DNA of 64,000 bases from Cladopsammia gracilis (GCA_022457155.1 JAJGOT010000511.1:550659-614658); one strand, 5' to 3'. Positions 10,816 to 23,539 are shown, numbered from the stretch's first letter. Made by a program: numbers and translations. The notes: generated by a model not told the origin, from the sequence alone.

Positions 10816-11631
10816 CACTGAAAAGCGTGCAGACGTTGTTTACCTCAAAATCTTTGACGTATTTGTCAGCGATTGGCTCAAGTGTTTAATCAATATTCAT
10901 GAAAAAATCGTTGCCCCCACCGCAATTGAAGTAAGTCGTGTTCATGTAAAGATGTCTCGCAAGTTGTGAAACTTTTTGGCGCTTTAGAGGCAACTTGGAA
11001 GATTCCGGAACTGAAAGACGTACCGCCAAGGAAAATTTCGCCACACAACTCTAACCGAAGGTAAGAGTCGCTTCGCAAAACTTAAACATTTGTTCAGTAA
11101 AAGAGTGTAAAATTTTGCTCGATGAAGTGAACACGTGCGTTGAGCTTTTCTTCGTGTTACGACGTCTTTGCGTTTTAGTATTGCGTTAATTTGTCTTTCA
11201 AAAAGTCTTGGCTGTTAAATTGTATTCAAGCTGCATATACTTTCAAAAGAACATTTCTATAGTTCAACTAAAAGAGTGTTTATCCCGGCTTTCTTTTTTT
11301 ACTCCTGTTGGTGAAAACCACGTCTAATGCACCTAAAAATCAATCTTAGTCATTTGTAAACATAACAAAAATTGAACATTTTATCTTATCAATCGTTTAT
11401 TTATAATTTCAGGAACTTCAAAGAGTATCGAAGTCAGGAAAATGGAGGGCTGAAGAAACATTTGAAGAGGACAAACAGGAATGGACGAATCAGGAGGGAT
11501 CTCTTCAAAGATATGAACTTCGTTTTGTCAGTTATAGTTATTTGTACAAATGGTGGCTGAACGAGGGCAAATACTTTGTAGTATCAAATGTGTTAATTCT
11601 AAGGAAAAGCAAATTCGGATCTCACTACTAA
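10816..11631 (+). CDS. Possible exons of an unrecognised gene
   Basis: Three segments have protein-like composition and good splice signals. 10816-10930 follows ctttcag and is followed by gtaagt, encoding EKRADVVYLKIFDVFVSDW and more. 10990-11060 ends at gtaaga and encodes ATWKIPELKDVPPRKISP. 11413-11631 follows aatttcag and stays open for 73 codons to TAA in the frame beginning ELQRVSKSGKWRAEE. The phases do not join cleanly: the second to third splice enters a different frame, ending NGG and TGA. This may be a decayed gene, a retroelement scrap or chance. I recognise no family. Confidence 0.25.
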
Positions 11632-12949
11632 TTGACTGAATCTACTGATCAAATTGACATGAAGAACCGGGGAAAATTGAAGTTAATTCATTTTTCTGAA
11701 TCGCGTACTGGTTGCTAATTATCTGAACAGTCACATCAGCATTGGTTTTTCAATAGGAAGAAGGTCGTAGGTAAAATTTCTTACAATCTTAATCTCATCA
11801 GCCTCCATTTGGACGGTGAGCGATCGTTTGATTCATACGGTTGATAATTTGACGATTCAGTGTACGGCTTGTTTTGGTGAACATATCTTTATGCAAAACA
11901 AATCTCAAAATGTGATAATTGTTTACAAAACTTCACTTACAAAGGAAATACGAATTGGTTTGGTCGATCGCTTAGCGTGTAGATATAAAAGTTAGTTATA
12001 ACCTCAGTTGATGTGGTGGGTGTTTGTATTTTTAAGGTGGCACTGACGGTTTACCAACTGTAAATTCCTAATTTGGATACATGAAATTATTTGTTTTCAT
12101 GGTCACATTAGCTGTTATAAAAAAACTTTCCTTTTCAAAATTATTTCGTATTAATTTGGTACTGAAAGTTTTTCGAAAACTTCTGTCAGTACACGTTAAA
12201 AAGGTTGATCAAATTGTCTGTTATAAAGAAGAACTTTCTCTTTACAAAATTTTATACTTTGAAACGAAGTACGATTTGGTATGAACTTGGTGCTCAAAAT
12301 GAAAGTTTGTATTTTGTCCACAAATTCGCGAATTTTCCAGAAACAAGATTTAAAACATTTCAGTTGATTTAAAAGGGCAATTTTTTATTGAATCATTTCT
12401 TCAATTAATCCAAAGTTTGGCATTGTGTTTAAAAATGGAGCCAAGAAATTGTCTGTTGAATGCTCTAAATTGAATCACTTGCTCCAAACTTAGCGAACGG
12501 CGCTATTTAAAAAATGATTTTTATAAATTGGGCTCGTGCACAATTCGATCTTTCGCTAGAATGAAAATGTACACGTGAAATTGGCTGTTATAAAACAACT
12601 TTCCTTTTCAAAATTATTTCACTCAATTTAGAAGGCAAATTTTATTTAATTGTTTTTTTTTTTTAAGTTAACCAAAGTCGGACAATGTGTTAAAAATGGC
12701 ATCAATTGGGAATATATATTTAAAGACAATTGTAGCCTGTCAGTGCCTCCTTACAATTATTCACACGTTTCCTGTATCAACTGATCGACAAGAGAACAAG
12801 GGCCTTTACAAGTTGCGTTTTTTTTTTCACTTTTTTTCTTTAACCACGGAAAATAATTTTTAGTCGCCCATGCTAAAAAATTATTAGGTAGCTTTTTTCT
12901 GAGATTGAGTGCATGTGTTCTCCTGTCGATCGTGCGTATATTTAGGAGC
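11632..12949. other. Intergenic, AT-rich; one outlying copy of the 14.3-kb repeat
   Basis: The segment at about 12430-12560 (GGAGCCAAGAAATTGTCTG through GCTCGTGCACAATTCG) matches the tandem repeat at 14300-14790. Nothing else is recognised. Confidence 0.4.
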
Positions 12950-13140
12950 TTAGTTTATAAACTTAAGCCCTAATGTCTGGTGTTGAAGAAAGGCGGTATT
13001 TTCGATGATCAGTATAGACCTTGTAAATGGTTTAAACCCAGGAGTATCGAGGGTTAGTGTAGTTCTAAAAAAAAGAACCGTTGTTGTTGACAAGTGACTG
13101 ACGTTTCGACAACCTGAGCTGAAGTCATCTTCATAGTCAT
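12950..13140 (-). mobile_element. Penelope-like element 3' segment (minus)
   Basis: The minus-strand reading has the phrases typical of Penelope-like element ends: DYEDDFSSGCRNVSHLS, LFFRTTLT and TPGFKPFTRSILI. It is an end fragment and meets the oppositely oriented fragment at 13139-13575 head to head. Confidence 0.5.
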
Positions 13141-13575
13141 GGGAGTTGTAAAGTACTACTTTACGACAACTACTAACAAGTTTGCTAAAAGACAAAGACG
13201 AAGCTTTCGACAGACAAGGAACAGTATACAAAATCAAATGCTGCGACTGCCAGAACACAATTCACACACTAATCACAGAATTGACTGGGACTCTGCCAAA
13301 TGCGTTACCTATACAGTACGAACAACTAACTTAGAACAAACACCACTGAACCGATGCCTACAGCTACGTATACCTGCGGCCTACAAACAATACACCGACA
13401 AAAATTACACTATCAATGCACGGATCGAAACACACTAATATAAACACTGACTTGAGTAGTGACCAGTGACAGCTTACATACAATTCACATGGCGCTGGAG
13501 GTGACTTCTGCTCAGGTTGTCGAAATGTCAGTCATTGTGAACGACAACAGTTCTTTTTAGAACTACAATGCAGAC
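13139..13575 (+). mobile_element. Penelope-like element C-terminal remnant (plus)
   Basis: An open frame at 13139-13438 contains NHRIDWDSAKC and TNLEQTPLNRC, blocks I associate with the end of the Penelope-like (GIY-YIG class) polyprotein. Downstream, CTGCTCAGGTTGTCGAAATG and ACAACAGTTCTTTTTAGAAC at 13510-13563 are the inverted counterpart of 13065-13120. The reverse transcriptase itself is absent. Confidence 0.5.
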
Positions 13576-14299
13576 TTATTATACAGACCAAAGAAAAAAA
13601 AAACCAAAAGCTATCCATTGAGGAAGAATAACAGATAACGTTTCGAAGTCAGCTGGATAAACACTTCAAACAAATCATTGCAGCTCAGTTAATCTTTTTT
13701 CTTTGTTCTTCAATTTAAATTTTCAGAAAATGATGTTTCAGGTTTTTAAATATCGTTTTTCCTTCAAAGTAAATTTTCAAACCATTTTAGCAGGATTTTT
13801 TTTTTGCAAAATGAAATGGAAACTCAAAACTGCTGGCACATATTTTCCTTTGATCTCAATTTGTTTCGACAAACTGAAATTATTTGTTCTTTGAACGAAT
13901 AACTTGGCGTTAACATATGAGATTGTTTTTTTTTTCAGTCTGAAGGAAAATTTTCTGTTGTTTTGATGTTGCCAGATATTTTTATTAAATATTCATTTAC
14001 CTCAAATATTTGGACAAGAGATAAAGGACGATTATAAAAAGACGAATCATTTCTGTTCCGTTTATTTTCATGCATGGTCTGTATAACCCTTTGAATTGGT
14101 TTAGGTCATATATGTTTGTTTCTATAATAAATTTCAATTAACAAAAGGAACTGAACGTGTTGAGGGTAACATTTAAAACCAGACATTGGGTATTATAAAT
14201 AGGCTCTCTAAAATTTAGTTTTTAAGTGGAGGAAAAGACGTTTTTTCTGTTGGCCTTCGATGTAGTACAGAATGAAAAATTTTAGTTTGATTTTGATAA

Positions 14300-14790
14300 A
14301 TTGGTCTCGTGCACAACAAGATCTCTAGGATGAAAATGAAGCCAAGCAATTGTCTGTTGAATGTTCAAAATTATATGACTTGCTCCAAACTTAGCAGACT
14401 TAATTATTTGGAAAAACTGGGCTCGTGCACAGTTCATTAATCTCTACAAAGAAAATGGAGCCAAGCAATTGTTTGTTGAACACTCTAAATCATTTCACTT
14501 GCTCCAAACTCGGCAAACTTTATTAATTTGTTCGAAAAATTTGGCGCGTGCACAATGAAAAGAACTCTAAAGGAATCGAGGGAGCCAAGCAATTGTTTGT
14601 TGGATACTCTAAATTATTTCACTTGCTCCAAACTTAGCAAAAAGAAATTAAAAATATATATATATTTTTTGATAAATTGGGTTCATGCACAATTCGATCT
14701 ATCGCTAGAATGAAAACGGAGCCATGTAATTGTCTGTTGAATATTCCAAATTATTATTTCACTTGCTCCAGTCATTCTTTTCTGTGCTAC
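14300..14790. repeat. Degenerate tandem repeat, about four units of 117-138 bp
   Basis: Unit landmarks TCGTGCACA and GGAGCCAAGCAATTGT, then ACTTGCTCCAAACTTAGC, recur with starts near 14304, 14421, 14543 and 14681. A separate copy is at about 12430-12560. The short open frames here are repeat translations. Confidence 0.75.
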
Positions 14791-15014
14791 AAAGGAAACT
14801 GGCCAACAGTTAAAGGTCTTGTTATTAAAAGCAACATGGCAAGCTATGTAAAAACTCAAAATTATTTATTAAATAAACAATAACAGAACTTAAGCTTTAA
14901 TTTTCGTTATCCAAAACGTTTTATCTAGTATACAAACAATTTTTACAGCTTGCCATGCTTCTTTTAATATCCTTCATGTATACACTGTCTCGTGTAAGAA
15001 TATTGGAAGATTTA

Positions 15015-15257
15015 AGGCTGGTTTTACTGGTGACAGAAATACTTGTACAAAAATATGAAGAATGAACACACTTGTTCTTCTTATGCTGTCTTCGTAAGAA
15101 TTGACACGGCATAAGCATAGGCACAAGGAAATAACTTGGTTATTTTTTTGTGATTATGCTTATTTCGCATAAATTCCTAATGAGGACAACATAAGAAGAA
15201 TTAACGAGTATGTTTTTTTTTTATATTTTTGCTTATACTTATGTCGCTTGTGAGGTT
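15015..15257. mobile_element. ATAAGC-rich MITE related to 780-1116
   Basis: It starts with AGGCTGGTTTTACTGG and is filled with GCATAAGCATAGGCAC-type words. The right end is decayed. The translated frames are not genes. Confidence 0.4.
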
Positions 15258-16372
15258 TGTTACATGAGATATTGTATACTTATTTTTGGCGGGCTTAAAT
15301 TTGAACCATGTACTCCTTGAAATTTTTTTTAAGGGGTGCCCCGTTAATTTTTTCGCCAAAATTGTTACCAGGGGAAACGCTGTGCAAATGTTTTCAAATT
15401 TTCCCGCCAAAAGACTTAGTGTATATATAGGAAGAAAAATTGTCACACCTTGTAATTAGTTTAATGCTTTTTGCTTAACTACTTAAGTTATTGAAAAAGC
15501 ATTGTACAATATAAATAAGAGAGAATAAAGAATACAATGAAACTGAAATAATTCTTTTATTGTTGCTGACTTCTAATTATTTATTAAATGCAATACGTAC
15601 AACATTACTGGAATAATAAAAAGTAGCTTTGAAAAAATAAGAAAAAAAAACGGCGCATGCGTATTTTAGGCGCCCGTATTTTTCTGGGAAAATTTTAGAA
15701 ATTCGAACAGCGTTTACCACAGAAAAACATTGTACATGCAACATATTTCAAGTTGAGCAAAAAAACTTTTTAATAAGCAATTGACAATGAATTAAATACA
15801 GATTTTTTTTAAAAACGGAGAAAGGTTCAGTTGTTTTCTGGGCTAAAAACTTGAGTATTGTTTCTGTTCATGGCAAGTTTTCACGGTACAAATTGCTATG
15901 ACTGCTACAAACACGAGAATCATTGTTGTTTAACTTTTCAAAGAGTTGTAAATGGATAAAAAATAGCTACGATTTTGGCACGTTGCTTTATAAATCAGTG
16001 CAGCATATAAAAGTCTGTTGTAAGCAAACTTTGTACGAGTAAATTGTATTAAAGTAACGATACAGTGCAACACAGATTTAATAATTTAATAAACGTACTT
16101 AAACGAAAAATATAGAACGTTTATCTGCAGAATTTCTGATCGTTAATAACCAAAATTCTTGGCATGGAAATCTGATCAAACCGTCCAACGTACTTTAGAC
16201 AGAAACGAAATTACCTCCGATTAACATGAAAACATTTATTGCAAACTGACAAAGGGCCGGAATAACGTTGTTTTAACTGTAAAGTCCTTTAAAACTGCCT
16301 AGTATTTACACTGAGAAAATTTGTTTACAAAAAGTGAAAATTCGAAACAAAATTAAGAGCCAGTTCGCAGCT
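15258..16372. other. Intergenic, nothing recognised
   Basis: AT-rich sequence without a supported gene, inverted repeat or tRNA-like head. Confidence 0.4.
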
Positions 16373-16376
16373 TTAA

Positions 16377-16722
16377 AGGGGCTATGTCACTATTTTCAGT
16401 GTTATTTTGAAAAGCTAAGACATATTTATATCAGTGGAAACGCAAAAATAATGGCCCAGTTTTGTTTAAAATTGCTTTATGAGTATAATGAAACTATAAA
16501 CAAGTGTCTCTGACTACAGATGGCCAGGATGGAAGTGGATTGCAACTTGAAAAAATTGTTTTGAAAAATTTGCTAAAAACTGATTATGGTTTCTACAAGA
16601 ATTTACTTCATATCTTGTTCTTGGTGTTCTAAAAGCATTTCGTGTTTGAAATAAGATGCTTATTTTTAATTCTAGCACAGTCTGAGACAAAAGCATTTAA
16701 AACCTGCCATGACATAGCCCCT
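16377..16722. mobile_element. TTAA-flanked MITE
   Basis: The termini AGGGGCTATGTCACTATTTT and ATGACATAGCCCCT are inverted repeats. TTAA lies immediately outside at 16373-16376 and 16723-16726, the piggyBac-type signature. It shares the AGGGG start with the element at 24690-24916. Confidence 0.8.
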
Positions 16723-16726
16723 TTAA

Positions 16727-18593
16727 AACTTTGCAGTGAAATTAATTAATTAATCCCATTAATTCCATGCTGTTCAGGGAGGCTTGAACTTGAAACCTTT
16801 TATAGACTCACTGTTTACATTTTATTGCAAAAGCATACGAATTTACAATGGAAGGCACCGTGCTAACTAAGAATTGACTTCAAATGTTGAAAGAGCTTGT
16901 TAAACATTAGTTAGTAATCTATGCAATTTTTAACTCTTTGCCTGATGTAATGTTTAATAAAATAAGGGATCAAAAACTGCACAGTTGGGTAACAGAAGCG
17001 ATAATGAGCAATATATTCTTTGCAAAAGTTTGAGTTTTTAAGCAGCATAGCACGAAGGGTATTTAGGGAAAGCTTATTGTGTTACTCTTTCAAAATTCGG
17101 AGTTGATTTTTTTGTAGCTCGATTAGAGAATGACGCGCTGATTGTAAACGAAGATTCATCTATTTGATAACAGATAAGAAAAAATTAATTGCTCACACTT
17201 CCTCAATTTTATGAATTGGCTTCATTGTGATTGTGATTATTCTTATCGATTTTCACTACGAGTTCATTTAAAATCCTTGTTGAAAGCTGGCATTAAAAAA
17301 TTGGAACTGACAAAATGAGCCACTATTTCCAATAAGTAATCTATTCATAGCCTTAAGCATAACCTGTCCTTCTCATTTCACACTGCAAAATGACATGCAA
17401 AATCTCTTAAATTGTTTTTCATATTACTGATTTAAAAATCCTGCTTATTGAAACTCTCGAACATAAAAGATGGCCTTAATTATTGATAACTGGATAACAT
17501 AGAATGCAAATATTGTGGAGCGAGGCGATGTAATGACTTGCAAACTATACTTTAGCCGCTGTTTGAATATTCCGTTGTGTTTCTAGTTTTTTCTAAACCC
17601 AAAGATATTAAAAGATCGTCAACACTGGTATCATATCAGAGGAAAAAACCGAAACTGACAAATGAACTACATGTACAATTTCTAAAAGTCAATCGATTCG
17701 TAGCCTCAAACCCCTTACTGAAAACTTAACAAACAGCCATCATCAAGGTCAAAACAAAGAAAATGGCCTAACAGAAAAGTGACTTGTGACAAGATATAAA
17801 ATAAAAACAAATGCAGTAAACCTTCTAATTTTACAATGACAAACAAATAAAGTTCAGTAAAAACAGAGAAAAATCTATAAGCATAAAGGGAAACAGACCT
17901 TAAATATCCACAGAGAAGCCGAGATTTAATAATAATATAACAAGAACTCTACGAGTAGTAAAGTCGGGCTTTAGGGTCTCGTAAGTGCCGCTAAAGCACG
18001 ATAATTTATAGTCCAATTGTTGTGATTTGTTTTACAGTCGTTTTACCGGTCACACTTTACTATGTGATTTGAAATCTTTAATCCGGCAGTCTTTCACAAT
18101 TACCAGTGTATGCAAGGTCCATTTTGATCTGTTCCTCGAAAAGAACGAAAAGAAAGAAAAGGAAATCGTTATCGATTGGAACTCTCGCCGGCAGATTTAT
18201 TCACGATCTCCACTGAGTATTAAAAACTGACCTGATTTTTCAATTAAAAAAAAATAGTTTTGTAACCGTAGAGGCTAGCACCTTACTGTAAACGAACTGA
18301 ATTGAAAACTGATCAATTATAAAATGATAAAAATCTAACAGAGAATCAGAACAGTCATTGTAAAACAAAAACAACATTAAAAGAGAAAACTGGTGGCATT
18401 GCCTTCATGTTCAGGTAGAAATTGTTTGTCAAACGGACAAGTGAAACTTTTGAAATTAAAGTAAAAAAAACATACAAATGGTATTTGATTTTCATTTAGA
18501 ATAAATGCTTTGAAACTTACTGGTAAGCAAACAAAACTAACACAAAAATAAAAATTATAACTCAGAAGCAAACAGACAACTTATAATTTTCAC
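16727..18593. other. Intergenic, nothing recognised
   Basis: AT-rich sequence with no protein-like frames or clear repeat ends that I can support. Confidence 0.4.
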
Positions 18594-18596
18594 TAA

Positions 18597-18730
18597 GGCC
18601 CTGTTTACATGAGGTAGGGTGCCCCTAAGGTGTAGGGCCAACCCTCTTTGTTTGAAAACCTCCAGGGAAAAGAAAACAAAGAGAGTTGGCCCTACACCCT
18701 AGGGTCACCGTACCTCACGTAAACAGGCCC
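18597..18730. mobile_element. TAA-flanked MITE (Harbinger-like)
   Basis: Almost the whole element folds back: GGCCCTGTTTACATGAGG against CCTCACGTAAACAGGCCC. TAA is duplicated at 18594-18596 and 18731-18733. A 3-bp TAA/TWA target fits the PIF/Harbinger superfamily. Confidence 0.75.
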
Positions 18731-19415
18731 TAAGAAATCGCTTAAAATCCTTGTCGGAAACAGACAGACATAATTAAGCCTTCAATTCTCAATCATGGGT
18801 TCCCTAAAATCGTAACTGAAAATTTCTGACAAACAGCCTGCGAAAGTGGCCCACAAATTGTACTACGTAATGGTGTCGTAACATATATTAATTCCTTGCT
18901 AAAAAGTAAAATGGCCTACACTGTTTACTGAGAAATTGTCTTGTTACCTTACAGCGGCACCCAACGAATCTGTTCCTCACTTTATCTGTTCCCCAGCGGA
19001 ATTCTTGCTGGCTGGCAAAATATTCTGTACATATTTTTTTTTTTAATTACTATTTTTGCGCTGGTTGATTTGAGAAAGGAGTCGCAAGAACAAACTGTAC
19101 CGGCTAACTTGAGCAGATCGAAAAGAGACTGGATCGAAGAAAATCGGAGGACACTTTGGGGATTAAAAGGGTTCAGCTTCGTAGTAACAAGTTTAAGCAG
19201 TACTTAGAGATACCCGAACAGGTTAAGTTCGACAAGGCAGTAAATGTACAAAAAAATAAACAAAAAGATTCAAATAGTTTTCCATTATGTTTCCTTAGTT
19301 CCCAAGCCCCTTTTGGTAACTTATTATTATTGTTTTTTCATTTATTCATCTTTTTTTAATTGCTGGCTGGGAAACAGACATTTTTTTTATCCAGCTGGCT
19401 GGGAATTTTCCTATG

Positions 19416-20323
19416 CATAGGCGTACGAGGGGTAGGGGCTGGGGGGGCTGCAGCCCCCCCAGTCGTAAAAAATATAGTATTATTCGGGCAAAACTGGTCG
19501 ACTATTCGGGCACCACAGACACAGATTCGTATGTCATTCATATGTCTTAAATTAATGTCTTAAATTAATGTTCTTATTTCGTAACTCACATTACTCAGCT
19601 CTATACTACATCGATCATGTCATTGATGTGATAGCTCCATTAGATGCCAACCGCGTGAGCAGACATAGGCCCTATTTACATGGAAAGGGGATGATCCTGG
19701 CTAGGATCATACGAGCGCGACATGTTCTCTACTTTCAGTTTACATGCGAAGGGTTGCATTTTGCCATAGTGTTAAGATCATCCTCGCGCTAGGATCATCC
19801 TATCTGAGAGGTAGGATGATCCTAGCGCTAGAATCATTTTAGCTCCATGTAAACGGCCTCGGGAGCCCCAGGGTTATCTTCTCTTTTGTTATTGTCCCCG
19901 CCGTCTTGCTTTGCAACCGCGCCGAACTCAAAGGTACTGGGGCCATCCTGTAAACCAAATGAAAAGTTGATCCTGGAAGCCGCATTTACCCATGTAAACC
20001 AAATGAACCTTCTAGAATCATCCTAGCGCAGGGACTGAAACTAAGTATAACATTTGGCAACCATCGTGCTTATTATGTGTGGTTGGTATCTGGTCGATTA
20101 AAGTATGTCTTCGTCGAAGTCTCGTAAAATATCTTATCGGTACCGTGTGAAGTGCGAAGAATAAGAGATGTAGAAGTTCATTCTTGGATCGTTCACAGCA
20201 GCAGAAAAGTAAAATGTCAGCGAGTGCTAGAATCATCATCATGACGAATAAACATGACGTCACGAGTTTCATTCGGGCAAATTAAGTTCAGCCCCCCCGC
20301 CAAAATTTTTCCCGTACGCCGAT
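19416..20323. mobile_element. GGCGTACG-ended element nested in the 18956 element
   Basis: The left end is CATAGGCGTACG with a G-rich run and CAGCCCCCCC. The right end is the G-rich complement (CAGCCCCCCCGCC to CCCGTACGCCGATG). Inside both ends lies ATTCGGGCA. It carries a further MITE. Confidence 0.6.
19668..19858. mobile_element. MITE with repeated GGATGATCCTAGC words
   Basis: The ends GGCCCTATTTACATGG and CCATGTAAACGGCC pair. Several GATCCTAGCGCTAGAATCAT palindromes lie inside and continue to about 20030. This is the innermost visible level of this nest. Confidence 0.6.
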
Positions 20324-20863
20324 GTTCCTGTGTGTTATGCTGGAAAAAAGGAACAGATATATTTTTTCCCAGCAACGTAGAAGAACACCTGGAAATGCTT
20401 TTATATCATTTATTTTAATTTATTTGAGTAAAATAATACATTTTACCAAAGATTGTTCGTTGGGTGCCCCTGACCTTAGCAACCTTCATTAATTTTGTAT
20501 CGAGAAAAAGGCCTACTTTTTTCGCTAGTGAATTGCTCATTAACTCATTAGCCAAAATGTGAACTAAAGACAAAAGATGCGATGCAATATGTTAAATGAA
20601 AAGGTGTCTATCAGCGTCAAAATCTTAAAAACAGACGAATGACTGTTAAGTTTTACAAATTGACTGGGCAAATGTTAACCTCAAAACCCTAGGTAAATGA
20701 AAATTTACAAATAAATGTGGACTGGGCTGAAAATTGTCATATCCCCTGTCTCAACCTTAAACTATATTTTGAATGGCATACATGTGGAATATGTCTGTTT
20801 TGAACGTTTTCACACTGTCGAGCTACAAAGTTACTGCATGTACCGGTGATACTCGAAAAATAC

Positions 20864-21530
20864 CAAAGTCACGTCTATTGTGTTGTTGTTCTGTATCAAG
20901 TATATTCTTGGTTTGCACATGACGTCATACCAAGTCTGTTGTGGTGTTCTTTTGGCAAGTCTATCGTGTTGTTGTTCTGTATCAAGTATATTCTTGGTTT
21001 GCACATGACGTCATACCAAGTCTGTTGTGGTGTTCTTTAGTCAAGTCTATCGTGTTGTTGTTCTGTATCAAGTATATTCTTGGTTTGCACATGACGTCAT
21101 ACCAAGTCTGTTGTGGTGTTCTTTAGTCAAGTCTATCGTATTGTTGTTCTGTATCAAGTATATTCTTGGTTTGCACATGACGTCATACCAAGTCTGTTGT
21201 GGTGTTCTTTAGTCAAGTCTATCGTGTTGTTGTTCTGTATCAAATACATTCTTGGTTTGCACATGACGTCATACCAAGTCTGTTGTGGTGTTCTTTAGTC
21301 AAGTCTATCGTGTTGTTGTTCTGTATCAAGCATATTCTTGGTTTGCACATGACGTCATACCAAGTCTGTTGTGGTGTTCTTTAGTCAAGTCTTTCGTGTT
21401 GTTGTTCTGTATCAAGTATATTCTTGGTTTGTACAAGACGTCATACCAAGTCTGTTGTGGTGTTCTTTGGTCAAGTCTATCGTGTTGTTGTTCTCTATCA
21501 AGTATATTCTTGGTTTGCACATGACGTCAT
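20864..21530. repeat. 86-bp satellite, about 7.8 copies, each with a TGACGTCA site
   Basis: The unit starts CAAGTCTATCGTGTTGTTGT and contains TTTGCACATGACGTCATACC. The period is exactly 86 bp between units. Seven of eight units have the perfect TGACGTCA palindrome; unit 7 has AGACGTCA. Units are nearly identical, so the array is recent or homogenised. Overlapping open frames in it are the repeat read in rotating frames, not genes. Confidence 0.95.
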
Positions 21531-21776
21531 AAATATTAAAAAATCTAAGCTATACATTCTGCAAAGCCGTATCTAACATGATATGTGGATACCAATGATA
21601 TAATCTTTCACAAAACGTTTCAGGTTTTAAACGATGTTTTGCTTCCGTGTTGTATAAGTGTCACGCAATTCGTCACACTATTTCAGATATGCCGTGAAAA
21701 TAAACTCTGAAAATAGAAGCAGTTCAAAGTTATTTTTGTATTGTAGATGCTTATCTAGCCGATTTAATGGAATTAT

Positions 21777-21845
21777 ATCTTTTATATCAATCTTTTATAG
21801 CAATCTTTTATATCAATCTTTTATATCTTTTATATCAATCTTTTG
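21777..21845. repeat. Short tandem repeat TCTTTTATATCAA
   Basis: About five imperfect copies of a 13-bp unit and shorter variants. Confidence 0.7.
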
Positions 21846-22436
21846 TGATGAGATTTTTGGAGTAATTAAGACTTTGATGTGTACTGAAGTGGTACACCAA
21901 GATGGCCGCTCAATACATTTTTGCTAAAAATGTCTAATACTTGTTCTCCTATAACTCTTCAACGAAATGCCCTTGCGCTTCAAAATTTGACCCAGATGTT
22001 AAGGCGGATATGAGACGTTTACGAGCATTGTTGTTGTCGTTCTATTGTGTTCTTTGTGAATTAACTCGGGACTTGGTATATGACGCACCACCCGAATGTA
22101 CTTTTCACATATATTTATATAACGAAATACCAAAACTACGTCTGCGGTAGCAAATGTTCTGACATTTGTACTGACAAATACTTGTCTTTACCTACAATTT
22201 ACTTGCAATCGTAATTGGTCAAAATTGAACTCACAACAGAAAATGAGCGTTCATTTCTTTGCAATATCGTGTAAACGCAAACTTAAAAACCTTGCTGAGT
22301 CGACACAGACAAACAACCGAACTTGAAACAGACAATAGCCTCAAACAAGTATTAATGAATTTCTTACTAATAAAAATGATATTTATTTTCCAATCTCCTT
22401 TTTGATGTCTTACTGCAGTCAAATAGCCAAACAATC

Positions 22437-22504
22437 AACCTCGTTCCCAGGGTCTCTCTCTCGCTCCAGGGGGCGGGAAGATGAGAGACCCTGGGAACGA
22501 GGTT
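22437..22504. mobile_element. 68-bp palindromic MITE
   Basis: Perfect arms AACCTCGTTCCCAGGGTCTC and the complement GAGACCCTGGGAACGAGGTT surround a 24-bp G/C-rich loop. Related, decayed copies occur at about 28890-28945 and 59726-59793. Confidence 0.75.
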
Positions 22505-23388
22505 GCCAAACAACGATCAATTGTAACAATGCTTTAACTGTAACATCATTCTGAAAGGCCAGACAATTTACCTACTATTTCAGTTCAAGCTCTATCCGCT
22601 AAGCAATTAATATTTCTAAGCAACATTTCTTCGTACAACTTAAATGGAAGCAAATAAATTACTATTATCAGGGGAACTAAATGAACATTCAAGTGATAAC
22701 AGTGACTCTCTCTATATGTCTACCTGAAGATTTATGCATGTTTACTGATTTGTTTGGTTTGTTCTAGGCAGTTCTCAAGCATGACGCATTCTTTGGACTT
22801 TTTTTTCTTTTTGTGTGATTGAGAGCAGTAAATGGCCTGATATTTCCACTTGGAAAATGAGTCAGTCTTATATACTCCCACTTACTCTTGATGAAAACAG
22901 TGAAACAACGTTTTGTCAAAACTTCGCCTCAGTTTTAACGTCCTCGATGACGATATACTAGCTAGGGGCCAACATTGTACGACGGTCAAAGGTTACATTG
23001 AGAGAATATGATTCTTCTGTAACACTAATCCTTAAAGTTCAAATAGCCTGTCTCTGGATATTTATATGGTTCTTTTTTCTGTTAACGAGAAACATAAGGA
23101 TAAAACAATGCAGTTATTCAATTTCGAGGTTTTGTTCTTTTTGTGATATCATTTATCAGTTGGCACGTACTGGAATTTGTTTGTAAAACCGCGCGATGAA
23201 GTTTGTTATACACCTAATAGCAAAGCGCACAAATGACGTCAGTACTCATGTTTGTCTGAGTTTATAATTTATTCTTGTTTATTGTTGCATTTCTGACAAT
23301 AGAAATTCCTTATTAGGAATCCCCTGAGAGTCACTTTTGGTTTGTTCGTCTGAGTTTTAGTTCTATAAATAGTAATGTGCGCTTCGCT

Positions 23389-23539
23389 ATTCAATAAAGG
23401 TTGCTTTGGCAGTTGGTCATTGGTAATTGGGAATTGTCATTTGGCATACGGAACACAATGAATGCTTTGCTTGAGTGACCGCCAAACAATAGCTTACCAA
23501 TGCCCAATTACCAATGACCAAAGCAAACCTTTATTGAAT
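23389..23539. mobile_element. ATTCAATAAAGG-ended MITE
   Basis: ATTCAATAAAGGTTGCTTTG and its complement near 23520-23539 are the ends. TCATTGGTAATTGGG pairs internally. A second copy is at 42183-42454. Confidence 0.75.

Larger units (their letters stand above)
18956..20469. mobile_element. ~1.5-kb inverted-repeat element with nested insertions
   Basis: GGCACCCAACGAA at 18956 is matched by its complement ending at 20468. AACAGAT-like sequence inside both ends also matches. It encloses the elements at 19416-20323 and 19668-19858. No transposase frame was found. The target duplication is not clear. Confidence 0.55.

Noticed and set aside
20846..21524. A ladder of similar ~61-codon open frames
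   Set aside because: They are the 86-bp satellite read in rotating frames; the period is not a multiple of three and the units have no separate starts.
21658..22150. Two consecutive frames of 89 and 69 codons
   Set aside because: The first includes a TTTTATATCAA tandem repeat; neither shows a motif, splice context or conservation that I can point to.
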